From Actinacidiphila guanduensis (GTDB taxonomy: Bacteria; Actinomycetota; Actinomycetes; Streptomycetales; Streptomycetaceae): 64,000 nt of DNA. Of the stretch, positions 1 to 9,169 are shown piece by piece. A program made the translations under genes and the position numbers. Positions within the stretch are counted from its first letter, which is position 1, and every line of letters starts with the position of its first letter. The stretch covers positions 558,001 through 622,000 of the forward strand of contig NZ_FNIE01000003.1 of the NCBI RefSeq assembly GCF_900103985.1. Reading direction: 5' to 3'. A model generated the notes under the pieces. The model saw only the letters and a program-made list of their open reading frames with translations, had not been told where the DNA came from and searched no databases.

Positions 1-370
1 GCCGGCCGGGGTGCCCGGCGCGCCCGCCGGCCCCGCCGTGCCCGAGCCCGACCACCACGACCGCGACACCCGGCCCGACGCCGCCCGCGGCCACGACGCG
101 CACCCGGCGGAGAGCCCGGACGGCGCCGGATCGCCCCCCGCCACGGGCCGCCCCGGGACCGGGCCGGGCGCCGCCGGCCCGCGCGGGAGTGCCGCCGGGG
201 CGTACAGTGCACGGCGGAGCGACGGCACCCCGGCGCCCGGCCGGGGACGAGCGCCCGGTGGGGCCAAGGAGGCGCCGCCGAGCCCGCAGCCGCCGCCGGA
301 AGGGGCCTCCGGCGGACCGCTGGGCGAGGGCCAGCCACCGCCTCCGGCCCCGGGGCACGGAACGGGATGG

Positions 371-2197
371 ATGCCGCGAGTGACGGAGGGGAGCGAGGCG
401 TTGGGCGCGTATGTCAGCACGCCGCCACGGGGCACGCCGCTGGAGGCGGCCGGGCACCCCGGCGACGAGGACTCGGTGGGCATGCGCATCCCGATGCCCG
501 TGCAGACGGGGCCCGAGGCCGACCGGCTGCGCTACGTGGGCGCGGCGACCCGCCGGATCGCCCGCGGCCTCGACCTGGACGAGATCCTGCTCGGCCTGTG
601 CCGCTCGGCGGTGCCGGCCTTCGCCGACGCGATCCTGGTCTACCTGCGCGAGCCGCTGCCGGTCGGCGACGAGCGCCCCTCGGGCCCGCTGCGGCTGCGG
701 CTGCGCCGGGCCGACGGCGGCCTGGACGGGCCCGGCGAGGACGAGGAGGTGCCGGTGGGCACCCTCCCGGCGCTGGAGACCCCGTACACCGGGGCGCCGG
801 AGTCGATCGGGGTGCTCAGCGACGGGCCGCTGGCGGAGGTGCTGCGCGGGGTGCGGCCGGTCTTCGCCGAGTCGCCGCGGGCCGCCGACGCGCTCGCCGA
901 ACTCCTGGGCTACCCCGAGAGCCCGCTGCCGACCGGGCGGCGCGCCCTGCTCGCGCCCCTGCGCGGCCGCCGCCGGGTGATCGGCGCCGCGGTGCTGCTG
1001 CGCCGCGCCGACCGCCCGGCCTTCGAGGCCGACGACCTGCTGGTGGCCGCGCAGTTGGCCACCCACACCGCGCTCGGCGTCGACAAGGCGGTGCTCTACG
1101 GCCGCGAGGCGTACATCGCCGACGCCCTGCAGCGCGAGATGCTCCCCGACTCGCTGCCGCAGCCCACCGGCGTCCAACTGGCCAGCCGCTACCTGCCGGC
1201 GGCGGAGTCCGCCCGGGTCGGCGGCGACTGGTACGACGCGATCCCGCTGCCCGGCAGCCGGGTGGCCCTGGTGGTCGGCGACGTGATGGGCCACTCCATG
1301 ACCTCGGCGGCGATCATGGGCCAGCTGCGCACGACCGTGCAGACCCTGGCCGGCCTGGACCTCGCTCCGCAGGAGGTGCTCTACCACCTGGACGAGCAGG
1401 CCCAGCGGCTCGGCCAGGACCGGATGGCAACGTGCGTGTACGCCGTCTACGACCCGATCGCGCACCGCCTGGTGGTGGCGAACGCCGGGCACCCGCCGCC
1501 GGTGCTGCTGCACGCGGACGGCCTGGCCGAGGTGCTGCGGGTGCCGCCGGGCGCCCCCATCGGCGTGGGCGGGGTGCCCTTCGAGGCGGTCGAGCTGCCC
1601 GCCCCGGCCGGGGCCACCCTGCTGCTCTACACCGACGGCCTGGTCGAGTCCCGCAGCCGGGACGTGTGGGGCGGCATCGAGCTGCTGCGCGAGCGGCTGC
1701 ACGACGCCGCGACCGTGGTCTCCCCGCCGCCGCTGGAGCCGCTGTGCGACGAGGTGCTGGAGATCCTCGGCCCCGGCGACCGCGACGACGACATCGCGCT
1801 GCTGGCGGCGCGGTTCGCCGGGATCGCGCCCAGCGACGTCGCCTACTGGTTCCTGGAGCCGCAGGCGCAAACGGCCGGGCGGGCCCGCCGCCTGGTCCGC
1901 CAGGCGCTGCGCCGCTGGGGCCTGGACGAGCAGGTGGACGCGGCCGAGCTGCTGGTCAGCGAGGTCGTCACCAACGCGGTGCGGTACGCCGAACGCCCGG
2001 TCACCTTGCGGCTGCTGCGCACCGACGTGCTGCGCTGCGAGGTCGGCGACGACGCGCCGCTGCTGCCCCGGATGCGGCACGCGGCGCCCGAGGAGGAGGG
2101 CGGCCGCGGCCTGTACCTGGTCAACCGGATGGCGCAGCGCTGGGGCGCCACCCGTCTGGGCGCGGGCAAGGTCGTCTGGTTCGAGCTGGGGTTGTGA
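371..2197 (+). CDS. SpoIIE-family PP2C phosphatase with GAF and HATPase domains
   Basis: Likely a signalling phosphatase that also carries an anti-sigma-type kinase domain, acting on sigma/anti-sigma partner-switching networks. From the ATG at 371 the protein is 608 aa. A GAF-like sensory region spans about residues 55-235. The SpoIIE/PP2C core follows, with GGDWYDA near 283, DVMGHS, GHPPP near 373 and YTDGLVES near 419. A C-terminal GHKL ATPase resembling RsbW has an N-box-like NAVRY near 535 and GGRGLYLV near 577. The frame stays open upstream to the window edge, with a GTG at 11, and encodes about 120 Pro/Gly/Ala-rich residues. I prefer ATG 371 (or GTG 380) because the upstream part is low-complexity and a GGAACGGG stretch precedes 371. 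A longer form is possible. No membrane segment is visible. The partner anti-sigma antagonist is not in the window. Confidence 0.85.
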   Translation: MPRVTEGSEALGAYVSTPPRGTPLEAAGHPGDEDSVGMRIPMPVQTGPEADRLRYVGAATRRIARGLDLDEILLGLCRSAVPAFADAILVYLREPLPVGDERPSGPLRLRLRRADGGLDGPGEDEEVPVGTLPALETPYTGAPESIGVLSDGPLAEVLRGVRPVFAESPRAADALAELLGYPESPLPTGRRALLAPLRGRRRVIGAAVLLRRADRPAFEADDLLVAAQLATHTALGVDKAVLYGREAYIADALQREMLPDSLPQPTGVQLASRYLPAAESARVGGDWYDAIPLPGSRVALVVGDVMGHSMTSAAIMGQLRTTVQTLAGLDLAPQEVLYHLDEQAQRLGQDRMATCVYAVYDPIAHRLVVANAGHPPPVLLHADGLAEVLRVPPGAPIGVGGVPFEAVELPAPAGATLLLYTDGLVESRSRDVWGGIELLRERLHDAATVVSPPPLEPLCDEVLEILGPGDRDDDIALLAARFAGIAPSDVAYWFLEPQAQTAGRARRLVRQALRRWGLDEQVDAAELLVSEVVTNAVRYAERPVTLRLLRTDVLRCEVGDDAPLLPRMRHAAPEEEGGRGLYLVNRMAQRWGATRLGAGKVVWFELGL

Positions 2198-2216
2198 CCG
2201 GGAGCAGAGCCGGGAG

Positions 2217-2236
2217 CGGTGCCGGTACCGGCACCG
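2217..2236. terminator. Palindrome after the SpoIIE gene
   Basis: A perfect 20-bp self-complementary sequence (10-bp arms centred on GGTACC) lies 20 bp after the phosphatase stop codon. It has no T-tract, so it may be a weak terminator or 3' end stabiliser. Confidence 0.35.
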
Positions 2237-2366
2237 GGGTGACGCGGGGCGGCGGGGGCCGCGCCGGGGAGGCACGCGGGGGCAAAAGCGCCCAGTCTGG
2301 GTAGCAGACCCCGCGTACACGACCCGAGTCACGGCGTCCCCGCGCCGTACGGGAGGAATCATCCCG

Positions 2367-3824
2367 ATGAGCACACCCGACGTCCAGCACACCACCAACA
2401 ACGCCGGCATCGCCGTGGAGAGCGACGAGCACTCGCTGACGGTCGGCCCGGACGGCCCGATCCTGCTCCAGGACCACTATCTGATCGAGAAGATGGCGCA
2501 GTTCAACCGGGAGCGCGTCCCGGAGCGGGTCGTGCACGCCAAGGGCAGCGGCGCCTACGGCCGGTTCGAGGTCACCAACGACGTCAGCCAGTTCACCAAG
2601 GCCGCCCTTTTCCAGCCCGGCCGGACCACCCGCATGCTGGCCCGCTTCTCCACCGTCGCCGGTGAGCAGGGCAGCCCCGACACGTGGCGCGACCCGCGCG
2701 GCTTCGCGCTGAAGTTCTACACCGAGCAGGGCAACTACGACCTGGTCGGCAACAACACCCCGGTGTTCTTCGTCCGCGACACCATCAAGTTCCAGGACTT
2801 CATCCGCAGCCAGAAGCGCCGCCCGGACAACGGCCTGCGTGACAACGACATGCAGTGGGACTTCTGGACCCTGTCGCCGGAGTCCGCCCACCAGGTGACC
2901 TGGCTGATGGGCGACCGCGGCATCCCGCGCACCTACCGGCACATGAACGGCTACGGCTCCCACACCTACATGTGGGTCAACGGCGCCGGCACCCGGTTCT
3001 GGGTCAAGTACCACTTCAAGACCGACCAGGGCATCGACTTCCTCACGCAGGCCGAGGCCGACGAGCTCGCCGGGCAGAACGCCGACGCGCACCGGCAGGA
3101 CCTGTGGGAGGCGATCGAGCGCGGCGACCACCCGTCCTGGACGCTCTATGTGCAGGTGATGCCGTTCGAGGACGCGCCGGACTACCGGTTCAACCCGTTC
3201 GACCTGACCAAGGTGTGGCCGCACGGCGACTACCCGCTGATCGAGGTCGGCCGGATGACGCTGGACACCAACCCCGAGGACTACTTCGTCCACATCGAGC
3301 AGGCGGCCTTCGAGCCGTCCAACATGGTGCCCGGCATCGGCCCGTCGCCGGACAAGATGCTGCTCGGCCGGCTCTTCTCCTACCCCGACACCCACCGCTA
3401 CCGGATCGGGCCCAACTACGCCCAGCTGCCGCCGAACCGGCCGCACGTGCCGGTGCACTCCTACGCCAAGGACGGGCCCATGCGCTTCGAGCCGGCCCGC
3501 ACCGGCGCCCCGTACGCGCCGAACTCCTACGGCGGGCCGGCCGCGTCCGCGCAGGCGTACGGCGACATCGCGGGCTGGCAGGCGGCCGGCGAGATGGTGC
3601 GCGAGGCGTACACCCGGCACCGCGAGGACGACGACTTCGGGCAGCCGGGCACGATGGTGCGCGAGGTGCTGGACGACGCCGCCCGCGACCGGCTGGTCGG
3701 CAACGTCGCCGGGCACCTGAGCGACGGGGTGAGCGCGCCGGTGCTGGAGCGGGCGCTGGCGTACTGGCGCAGCATCGACCAGCAGATCGGCGACCGGATC
3801 GCGGCGGCGGTCAAGCGGCCCTGA
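2367..3824 (+). CDS. katA: Monofunctional heme catalase
   Basis: Breaks down hydrogen peroxide in the cytoplasm. At 485 aa it has the length of small-subunit (clade 3) catalases. The distal-heme histidine lies in [11 protein letters not shown] near residue 57. The conserved block [20 protein letters not shown] follows, then the [11 protein letters not shown] asparagine motif, and the proximal heme tyrosine is in [11 protein letters not shown]. The ATG at 2367 is preceded by GGGAGGAATC, a good ribosome-binding site. The gene stands alone: 170 bp separate it from the phosphatase and a strong hairpin follows. I see no Fur or OxyR-type operator in the upstream gap. There is no manganese-catalase or KatG-like feature, so the family call is firm. 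The exact paralogue (katA or catA) is a convention. Confidence 0.95.
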   Translation: MSTPDVQHTTNNAGIAVESDEHSLTVGPDGPILLQDHYLIEKMAQFNRERVPERVVHAKGSGAYGRFEVTNDVSQFTKAALFQPGRTTRMLARFSTVAGEQGSPDTWRDPRGFALKFYTEQGNYDLVGNNTPVFFVRDTIKFQDFIRSQKRRPDNGLRDNDMQWDFWTLSPESAHQVTWLMGDRGIPRTYRHMNGYGSHTYMWVNGAGTRFWVKYHFKTDQGIDFLTQAEADELAGQNADAHRQDLWEAIERGDHPSWTLYVQVMPFEDAPDYRFNPFDLTKVWPHGDYPLIEVGRMTLDTNPEDYFVHIEQAAFEPSNMVPGIGPSPDKMLLGRLFSYPDTHRYRIGPNYAQLPPNRPHVPVHSYAKDGPMRFEPARTGAPYAPNSYGGPAASAQAYGDIAGWQAAGEMVREAYTRHREDDDFGQPGTMVREVLDDAARDRLVGNVAGHLSDGVSAPVLERALAYWRSIDQQIGDRIAAAVKRP

Positions 3825-3892
3825 GCCGCCCCCTGCGGCCGTCACCGTCGCGGATCCGTGCAGGTTCCGCCCTGGCGAACGCCCCCGAAGGC

Positions 3893-3934
3893 GCAGCCCC
3901 GGGCCACGTGTGTCCTCCCGTGGCCCGGGGCTGC
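3893..3934 (+). terminator. Hairpin terminator after catalase
   Basis: Perfect 16-bp inverted repeat (3893-3908 and 3919-3934) with a 10-nt loop, about 70 bp after the catalase stop. It has no U-tract, as is common in Streptomyces terminators. Confidence 0.7.
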
Positions 3935-3973
3935 TCGCATCCTGTGAGTCGGCACCTCCCTTCCCCACCCACG

Positions 3974-3986
3974 GTAATGTGATTAC
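3974..3986. promoter_or_regulatory. AT-rich palindromic site before the SPFH-RHH genes
   Basis: GTAAT-GTG-ATTAC is a perfect 5-bp inverted repeat inside an unusually AT-rich stretch (3974-4010) directly upstream of the SPFH gene. It ends 41 bp before the start codon and is placed to overlap the promoter. Binding by the ribbon-helix-helix protein encoded by the second gene of the pair is an inference. Confidence 0.4.
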
Positions 3987-4027
3987 ACTTAGATAGAAAG
4001 AGCAATCACTGTGATGGGGGAAATGCC

Positions 4028-4987
4028 ATGGACGAGGGAACAGGCCGGGGTCCGAGCCGGGACGCGCTGGCCGCGGTACGCGAGGACGTGCCGGAGATGC
4101 CGCGGCCGCGGGTGCACGAGCGGCGGGCGGCCGGCACGCCCGGACTGCCGGTGCTGCTGGTCTCGCTGCTGGTGGCAGCGGGCGGGGTGGCACTGATCGC
4201 GGTCGGCGCCGGGCAGAGCGGGGCGACCGCCGGGAGCCTGGTGGGTGTCGGGGTGGTGCTGCTGCTCGCGGCCTTCACCGCGCTGTTCGGGCTGACCCAG
4301 GTGGCGCCGGGCCAGGCCCGGGTCTGCCAGCTGTTCGGCCGCTACCAGGGCACCATCCGGCAGGACGGCCTGCGCTGGGTGAACCCCTTCACCAGCCGGC
4401 GGCGGATCTCCACCCGGCTGCGCAACCACGAGACCGCGGCCCTGAAGGTCAACGACGCCTACGGCAACCCGATCGAGCTGGCCGCGGTGGTGGTCTGGCA
4501 GGTCGAGGACACCGCGCAGGCGGTCTTCGAGGTGGACGACTTCCCGCGGTTCGTCTCCTTCCAGACCGACACCGCCGTCCGGCACATCGCCACCAGCTAC
4601 CCCTACGACCGCTACGACACCGACGGGCTGTCCCTGCGGGAGAACGCCGAGGAGATCACCGAGCGGCTGTCCGCCGAGATCGCCGCCCGGGTGCAGTCGG
4701 CCGGGGTGCGCATCATCGAGTCCCGCTTCACCCACCTCGCCTACGCGCCCGAGATCGCCTCGGCGATGCTCCAGCGGCAGCAGGCGGGCGCCATCGTCGC
4801 GGCGCGCCGCACCATCGTGGACGGCGCGGTGGGCATGGTGGAGGCGGCGCTGTCGCGGATCGCCGAGCAGGACATCGTGGACCTGGACGAGGAGCGCAAG
4901 GCGTCCATGGTGAGCAACCTGCTCGTGGTGCTCTGCGGTGAGCGGGCCGCCCAGCCGGTCCTCAACACCGGGACGCTCTACCAGTGA
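4028..4987 (+). CDS. SPFH/band 7 (prohibitin-like) membrane protein
   Basis: A membrane scaffold of the stomatin/prohibitin/flotillin superfamily, 319 aa. The N-terminus has two hydrophobic segments (about residues 37-58 and 67-90). The band 7 domain follows, with the typical run [19 protein letters not shown] and a conserved [21 protein letters not shown] helical C-terminal part contains [17 protein letters not shown]. The start ATG 4028 has GGGGGAA upstream. The stop overlaps the GTG of the next gene (GTGA), so the two are translationally coupled. SPFH proteins organise membrane microdomains and can hold proteases or transporters. The specific client here cannot be read from the sequence. 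The family call is secure, the function is not. Confidence 0.9.
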   Translation: MDEGTGRGPSRDALAAVREDVPEMPRPRVHERRAAGTPGLPVLLVSLLVAAGGVALIAVGAGQSGATAGSLVGVGVVLLLAAFTALFGLTQVAPGQARVCQLFGRYQGTIRQDGLRWVNPFTSRRRISTRLRNHETAALKVNDAYGNPIELAAVVVWQVEDTAQAVFEVDDFPRFVSFQTDTAVRHIATSYPYDRYDTDGLSLRENAEEITERLSAEIAARVQSAGVRIIESRFTHLAYAPEIASAMLQRQQAGAIVAARRTIVDGAVGMVEAALSRIAEQDIVDLDEERKASMVSNLLVVLCGERAAQPVLNTGTLYQ

Positions 4988-5331
4988 CCGACACCGGCCG
5001 CCCGGCCCGCAAGCAGGTGCTGCTGCGGCTCGACCCGGCCGTCCACGACGCCCTGGCCGCCTGGGCGGCGGGCGAACTGCGCAGCACCAACGCGCAGATC
5101 GAGTACCTGCTGCGGCGCGCGCTCGCCGACGCCGGCCGGCTGCCGGCCGGCGCCCGCCCGATCCCGCGCCGCGGCCGCCCGCCCAAGGACCCCGCGAGCG
5201 CGGTCCCGGCGCAGGACGGCCGCAGCAGCCGGGCCGACCAGGACGGCAAGGACGACAAGGACAGCCAGGACGACCGGAACGGCGGGGCCGACCAGGACGG
5301 CAAGGGCGCCGAGAGGGCAGCCGACGGGTAG
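4984..5331 (+). CDS. Ribbon-helix-helix-like small protein coupled to SPFH gene
   Basis: A 115-aa protein translated through a GTGA overlap with the SPFH gene. Residues about 8-45 (KQVLLRLDPAVHDALAAWAA... then TNAQIEYLLRRAL) look like an Arc/MetJ-type ribbon-helix-helix fold: a short basic beta strand with two helices. A proline/arginine-rich segment (RRGRPPKDPA) follows, resembling an AT-hook-like basic patch. The C-terminal 45 residues are highly polar (repeats of DQDGKDDKD) and probably disordered. The expected role is DNA binding, most simply autoregulation of the pair through the palindrome at 3974-3986. No toxin gene accompanies it, so a toxin-antitoxin role is unlikely. Confidence 0.75.
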   Translation: MTDTGRPARKQVLLRLDPAVHDALAAWAAGELRSTNAQIEYLLRRALADAGRLPAGARPIPRRGRPPKDPASAVPAQDGRSSRADQDGKDDKDSQDDRNGGADQDGKGAERAADG

Positions 5332-5372
5332 TCACGACCTGCGGGGACAGCCCGGATCCCGATTATCCACAG

Positions 5373-5397
5373 CGGGTATACACGCGATGTATACCCG
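5373..5397. promoter_or_regulatory. Perfect palindromic operator before the PadR gene
   Basis: CGGGTATACA - CGCGA - TGTATACCCG is a perfect 10-bp inverted repeat with a 5-bp centre, ending 18 bp before the PadR ATG. It contains the TACA/TGTA half-sites expected for PadR-family regulators. Its position over the start region suggests autorepression of the padR-ABC operon. The regulator-site match is an inference. Confidence 0.65.
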
Positions 5398-5415
5398 TGG
5401 TGTAGTGTGCGCTGC

Positions 5416-5940
5416 ATGTCAATCGGCCACACTCTGCTCGGGCTCCTGGAGTCCGGGCCGCGCCACGGTTACGACCTCAAGCGCGCCTTCGACGAACGCT
5501 TCGGACACGACCGGCCGCTCGCCTACGGCCAGGTCTACTCGACGATGGCCAGGCTGCTGAAAAACGGCCTGGTCGAGGTCGACGGGATAGAGCCCGGCGG
5601 CGGCCCGGAGCGCAAGCGGTACGCCATCACCGACGCCGGCATCACCGATGTCGACGCCTGGCTGCGGCAGCCCGAGAAGCCCGAGCCGTACCTGCAGACC
5701 ACCCTCTACACCAAGGTGGTCCTCGCGCTGCTCACCGGCCGCCCGGCCGCCGACCTGCTGGACACCCAGCGGGCCGAGCACCTGCGGCTGATGCGGGAGC
5801 TGACCCGCCGCAAGAAGTCCGGCGACCTGGCCGACCAGTTGATCTGCGACCACGCCCTCTTCCACCTGGAGGCGGACCTGCGCTGGCTGGAGCTGACCGC
5901 CGCCCGGCTCGACCAACTCGCGAAGGCGGTGACATCGTGA
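5416..5940 (+). CDS. PadR-family transcriptional regulator
   Basis: A 174-aa winged-helix regulator. The PadR domain occupies the N-terminus (LLGLLESGPRHGYDLKRAFDERFG, then YGQVYSTMARLLKNGLVE and a wing near GGGPERKRYAITDAG). The C-terminal helical dimerisation domain ends in LHLEADLRWLELTAARLDQL-type helices. ATG 5416 fits the conserved N-terminus better than the GTG at 5407. The upstream palindrome lies 18 bp before it, so the transcript leader must be very short. The stop overlaps the GTG of the ABC ATPase gene (GTGA). PadR proteins commonly repress an adjacent efflux transporter until a ligand binds, which fits this arrangement. Confidence 0.9.
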   Translation: MSIGHTLLGLLESGPRHGYDLKRAFDERFGHDRPLAYGQVYSTMARLLKNGLVEVDGIEPGGGPERKRYAITDAGITDVDAWLRQPEKPEPYLQTTLYTKVVLALLTGRPAADLLDTQRAEHLRLMRELTRRKKSGDLADQLICDHALFHLEADLRWLELTAARLDQLAKAVTS

Positions 5941-6626
5941 CCGCCGCCGCGGAGCCGCTGCTCCAGGCCACCGCGCTGCGCAAGTCCTACGGCCGGACCC
6001 CCGCCCTCGACGGGGCCGACCTGACCGTGCGCGCGGGCGAGGTGGTGGCGGTGATGGGCCCCTCCGGTTCGGGCAAGTCCACCCTGCTGCACTGCCTCGC
6101 CGGGATCGTGCAGGCCGACTCCGGCCGGGTGTGCTACCGCGGCCGCGACCTCACCGCGATGTCCGACGCCGAGCGCAGCGCCCTGCGCCGTACCGACTTC
6201 GGCTTCGTCTTCCAGTTCGGCCAGCTGGTGCCGGAGTTGACCTGCCTGGAGAACGTGGCGATGCCTGCCCGGCTGGCCGGCACCCGGCGGCGGGCCGCGG
6301 AGGCGCAGGCCGCCGAGTGGCTGGCGCGGCTGGAGGTCGGCGAGATCGCCGGCAAGCGGCCCGGCGAGGTCTCCGGCGGCCAGGGCCAGCGGGTCGCAGT
6401 GGCCCGCGCGCTGGTCGGCAGCCCCCGGGTGGTCTTCGCCGACGAGCCGACCGGCGCCCTGGACTCCCTCAACGGCGAGCGGGTGATGCGGCTGCTGACC
6501 GATGCCGCGCACGACACCGGCGCCGCTGTCGTCCTGGTCACCCACGAGCCGCGGGTGGCCGCCTACTCCGACCGGGAGATCGTCGTGCGGGACGGGAAGT
6601 CGCGCGACCTGGAACAGGTGTCATGA
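5937..6626 (+). CDS. ABC transporter ATP-binding protein (MacB/LolD type)
   Basis: The ATPase subunit of an ABC system, 229 aa. Walker A is GPSGSGKST near residue 41. The Q-loop region FVFQFGQLVPELT is followed by the signature VSGGQGQRVAVARAL near 145, then Walker B VVFADEPTGALD. The FQFGQLVPELTCLENV stretch and short length are typical of the MacB/LolD/FtsE group that pairs with FtsX-like permeases. It is coupled to padR upstream (GTGA) and to the permease downstream (ATGA). The three genes form one operon, probably an export or membrane-stress system rather than a nutrient importer, because no binding protein is present. Confidence 0.93.
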   Translation: MTAAAEPLLQATALRKSYGRTPALDGADLTVRAGEVVAVMGPSGSGKSTLLHCLAGIVQADSGRVCYRGRDLTAMSDAERSALRRTDFGFVFQFGQLVPELTCLENVAMPARLAGTRRRAAEAQAAEWLARLEVGEIAGKRPGEVSGGQGQRVAVARALVGSPRVVFADEPTGALDSLNGERVMRLLTDAAHDTGAAVVLVTHEPRVAAYSDREIVVRDGKSRDLEQVS

Positions 6627-9043
6627 GCGCCCCGCACGAGCCGTTCGCCGGTTCCGACACGACCTCGGGGGCCCGCGACCGGGAGCCGCAGCCGGACCTG
6701 CGCACCTGGGCGCGCGACCTCGCCCTGGGCGCACGCTTCGCCGTCAGCGGCCGCGAGGGCTGGACCCGTACGGCGCTGACCGCCGTGGGCGTCGCGATGG
6801 GCGTGGCGCTGCTGCTGCTCGCGGCAGCCGCGCCGGCGATGCTGCACACCCGCGACCGCAAGGAGACCGACCGGACGCCTTCGGTCACCGCCACGCTGCA
6901 GCACCCCACGCCCGGTTCCCTGCTGGTGGCCGACGCCAACACCGAGTACCACGGCCGGGACATCACCGGCGTGCTCCTACGGCCCGAGGGCCCGGCCCCC
7001 GAACGCCCGCCCGGGGTCGAACAGCTGCCGGGGCCGGGCCGGATGGTGGTCTCCCCCGCCCTGCGCAAGCTGCTGGCCGCCTCACCGCTGCTGCGCGAGC
7101 GCATCCCGTACCGGATCACCGGCACCATCGAGCCGGCCGGGCTGCTGGGCCCGGCCGAACTCTACTTCTACGCGGGCGACAGCCGGCTGACCGCCGGCGA
7201 TGCCGACAACGGCGGCAACGCCGACCGCGCCACCGGCTTCGGCCGCGGCAGCAGCCCCGAGGTGCTCGGCCCCGTCTTCGACCTGCTGCTGGTGATGGTG
7301 CTGGTGGTGCTGCTGCTGCCGGTGGCGATCTTCGTCGGCACCGCGGTACGGCTCGGCGGCGAGCGCCGGGACCGGCGGCTGGCCGCGCTGCGGCTGGTCG
7401 GCGCCGACATCCGGACCACCCGCAGGATCGCGGCCGGCGAGGCGCTGCTCGGCGCCCTCCTCGGCCTGGCCCTCGGCTCGCTCTTCTTCCTGGTCGGCCG
7501 GCACCTTGCCCCGCACGTCACGATACGGGACATCTCCGCCTACCCCTCGGACCTGCGGCCCGGCACCGGACTCGCGGTGCTGATCGCGGTGGCGGTCCCC
7601 GCCGCCTCGGTCGCGGTCACCCTGCTGAGCCTGCGCGGCACCGTGGTCGAGCCGCTGGGCGTGGTCCGCCAGGGCGTGGGGCGGCCGCGCCGGCTGTGGT
7701 GGCGGCTGCTGCTGCCCGCGGTCGGACTCGCGCTGCTGGCCCCGCTGTTCGGCAAGGCGCAGGGCACCGGGCACATCAACCAGTACCAGGTCGCCGCCGG
7801 CGCGGTGCTGATGCTCTTCGGGGTGACGGCGGTGCTGCCGTGGATCGTCGAGGCGGTGGTGGGCCGGCTGCGCGGCGGCCCGGTGGCCTGGCAGCTGGCC
7901 ACCCGCAGGCTGCAGTTGAGCAGCAACGCCGCCGCGCGCATGGTCAGCGGTGTCACCGTGGCGGTGGCCGGGGCGATAGCGCTGCAGATGCTCTTCCAGA
8001 GCGTGAACGGCGAGTTCGTCACCTCCACCGGCGCCGACGTCAGCCGCGCGCAGGTGCACGTGAGCACCCGGATCACCGACGGCGCCCAGACCGCGGCCGA
8101 TGTCCGCAGGCTGAAGGCGACCCGCGGGGCCGCCGAGGTCTTCGGCTACACCCAGTCCGAGGCCACCCAGGGCGGGGCGAGCAAGCTGAAGGACACGGCG
8201 GACGCCGCCTACCTCCCGGTGGTCGTCGGCGACTGCGCGACACTGCGCCAGTTGGCCCGCATCACCCGGTGCACCCCGACGAGCACCTTCGTCGTGCCGC
8301 CGCCGGGCGACTTCGGCGACGACCTCGCCCGGTACGCCAGGCCCGGCATGCGGATCGACCTCAACCCGCCGGAAGGCAGCGGCTACACGGGCACGCCCCG
8401 GCTGTGGACGGTCCCGGCCGGCACGCCCACCGTCGCGGGCCGCACCGACCCGGCGGGCGACAAGGAGTGGGGGATCTTCGCCGCTCCCCAGGCGCTGGAC
8501 GCCGCCCGGCTGCGCGCGCCGAACGCCCAGATCATGGTCGCCCTGGCGCCGAAGCAGCCGGACGCGATCGAGTACGTGCGCAACACCGCGGCCGGGTTCG
8601 GCATCGGCACCTATGTCTACGAGTTGAGCAACACCCACGCCAAGTCGCAGTACACGCAACTGCGGCGGGGCCTGTTCGCCGGGGCGACGCTGACGATGGC
8701 GCTGATCGGGGCGAGCCTGCTGGTGACGATGCTTGAGCAGCTGCGCGAGCGGCGCAAACTGCTGGCGGTGCTGGTCGCCTTCGGCACCAAGCGCTCGGCG
8801 CTGGCCTGGTCGGTGCTGTGGCAGACGGCGGTGCCGGTCGTCCTGGGGCTGCTGCTGGCGGTCGGCGGCGGCACGGCCCTCGGGGCCGCGCTGCTGGCGA
8901 TGGTCGGGCACCCGTTCCGGACGGACTGGCCTGAAGTGGGGCTGCTCTCCCTCGTCGGGGCGGGCGTGGTCTTCGCCGTGACGCTGGTCAGCCTCCCGCC
9001 GCTGTGGCGGATGATGCGGCCGGACGGGCTGCGGACCGAATAG
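6623..9043 (+). CDS. FtsX-like ABC transporter permease
   Basis: An integral membrane partner of the preceding ATPase, 806 aa from ATG 6623, which overlaps the ATPase stop (ATGA). A hydrophobic segment (about residues 55-80) is followed by a large extracytoplasmic loop. A three-helix FtsX block then runs from about 215 to 340, beginning LLLVMVLVVLLLPVAIFVG. A second half has another membrane segment near 450, a long loop and a final FtsX block at about 685-800 with LLVTMLEQLRERRKLLAVLVAFG. This duplicated layout is usual for actinobacterial MacB-type exporters. The substrate is not evident. A strong bidirectional terminator lies 85 bp downstream. Confidence 0.9.
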   Translation: MSAPHEPFAGSDTTSGARDREPQPDLRTWARDLALGARFAVSGREGWTRTALTAVGVAMGVALLLLAAAAPAMLHTRDRKETDRTPSVTATLQHPTPGSLLVADANTEYHGRDITGVLLRPEGPAPERPPGVEQLPGPGRMVVSPALRKLLAASPLLRERIPYRITGTIEPAGLLGPAELYFYAGDSRLTAGDADNGGNADRATGFGRGSSPEVLGPVFDLLLVMVLVVLLLPVAIFVGTAVRLGGERRDRRLAALRLVGADIRTTRRIAAGEALLGALLGLALGSLFFLVGRHLAPHVTIRDISAYPSDLRPGTGLAVLIAVAVPAASVAVTLLSLRGTVVEPLGVVRQGVGRPRRLWWRLLLPAVGLALLAPLFGKAQGTGHINQYQVAAGAVLMLFGVTAVLPWIVEAVVGRLRGGPVAWQLATRRLQLSSNAAARMVSGVTVAVAGAIALQMLFQSVNGEFVTSTGADVSRAQVHVSTRITDGAQTAADVRRLKATRGAAEVFGYTQSEATQGGASKLKDTADAAYLPVVVGDCATLRQLARITRCTPTSTFVVPPPGDFGDDLARYARPGMRIDLNPPEGSGYTGTPRLWTVPAGTPTVAGRTDPAGDKEWGIFAAPQALDAARLRAPNAQIMVALAPKQPDAIEYVRNTAAGFGIGTYVYELSNTHAKSQYTQLRRGLFAGATLTMALIGASLLVTMLEQLRERRKLLAVLVAFGTKRSALAWSVLWQTAVPVVLGLLLAVGGGTALGAALLAMVGHPFRTDWPEVGLLSLVGAGVVFAVTLVSLPPLWRMMRPDGLRTE

Positions 9044-9128
9044 GCGTCGGCCGGCCGCTCGGCGGGCGGCCGACCGCGCCGGCCCCGGCGGGTACTCGAG
9101 CGCCCCGACCGGCACCCGCCAGCGCACA

Positions 9129-9166
9129 CGCGCGAGGCCCGGGAGTTTTCTCCCGGGCCTCGCGCG
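9129..9166. terminator. Bidirectional terminator between convergent genes
   Basis: A perfect 17-bp inverted repeat (9129-9145 and 9150-9166) with a TTTT loop sits between the permease gene (+) and the AI-2E family gene (-). It abuts the stop codon of the latter. Confidence 0.85.
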
Positions 9167-9169
9167 GGG

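Noticed and set aside
4984..5331. Toxin-antitoxin pair
   Set aside because: The RHH protein is adjacent to an SPFH gene, not to any toxin-like gene.
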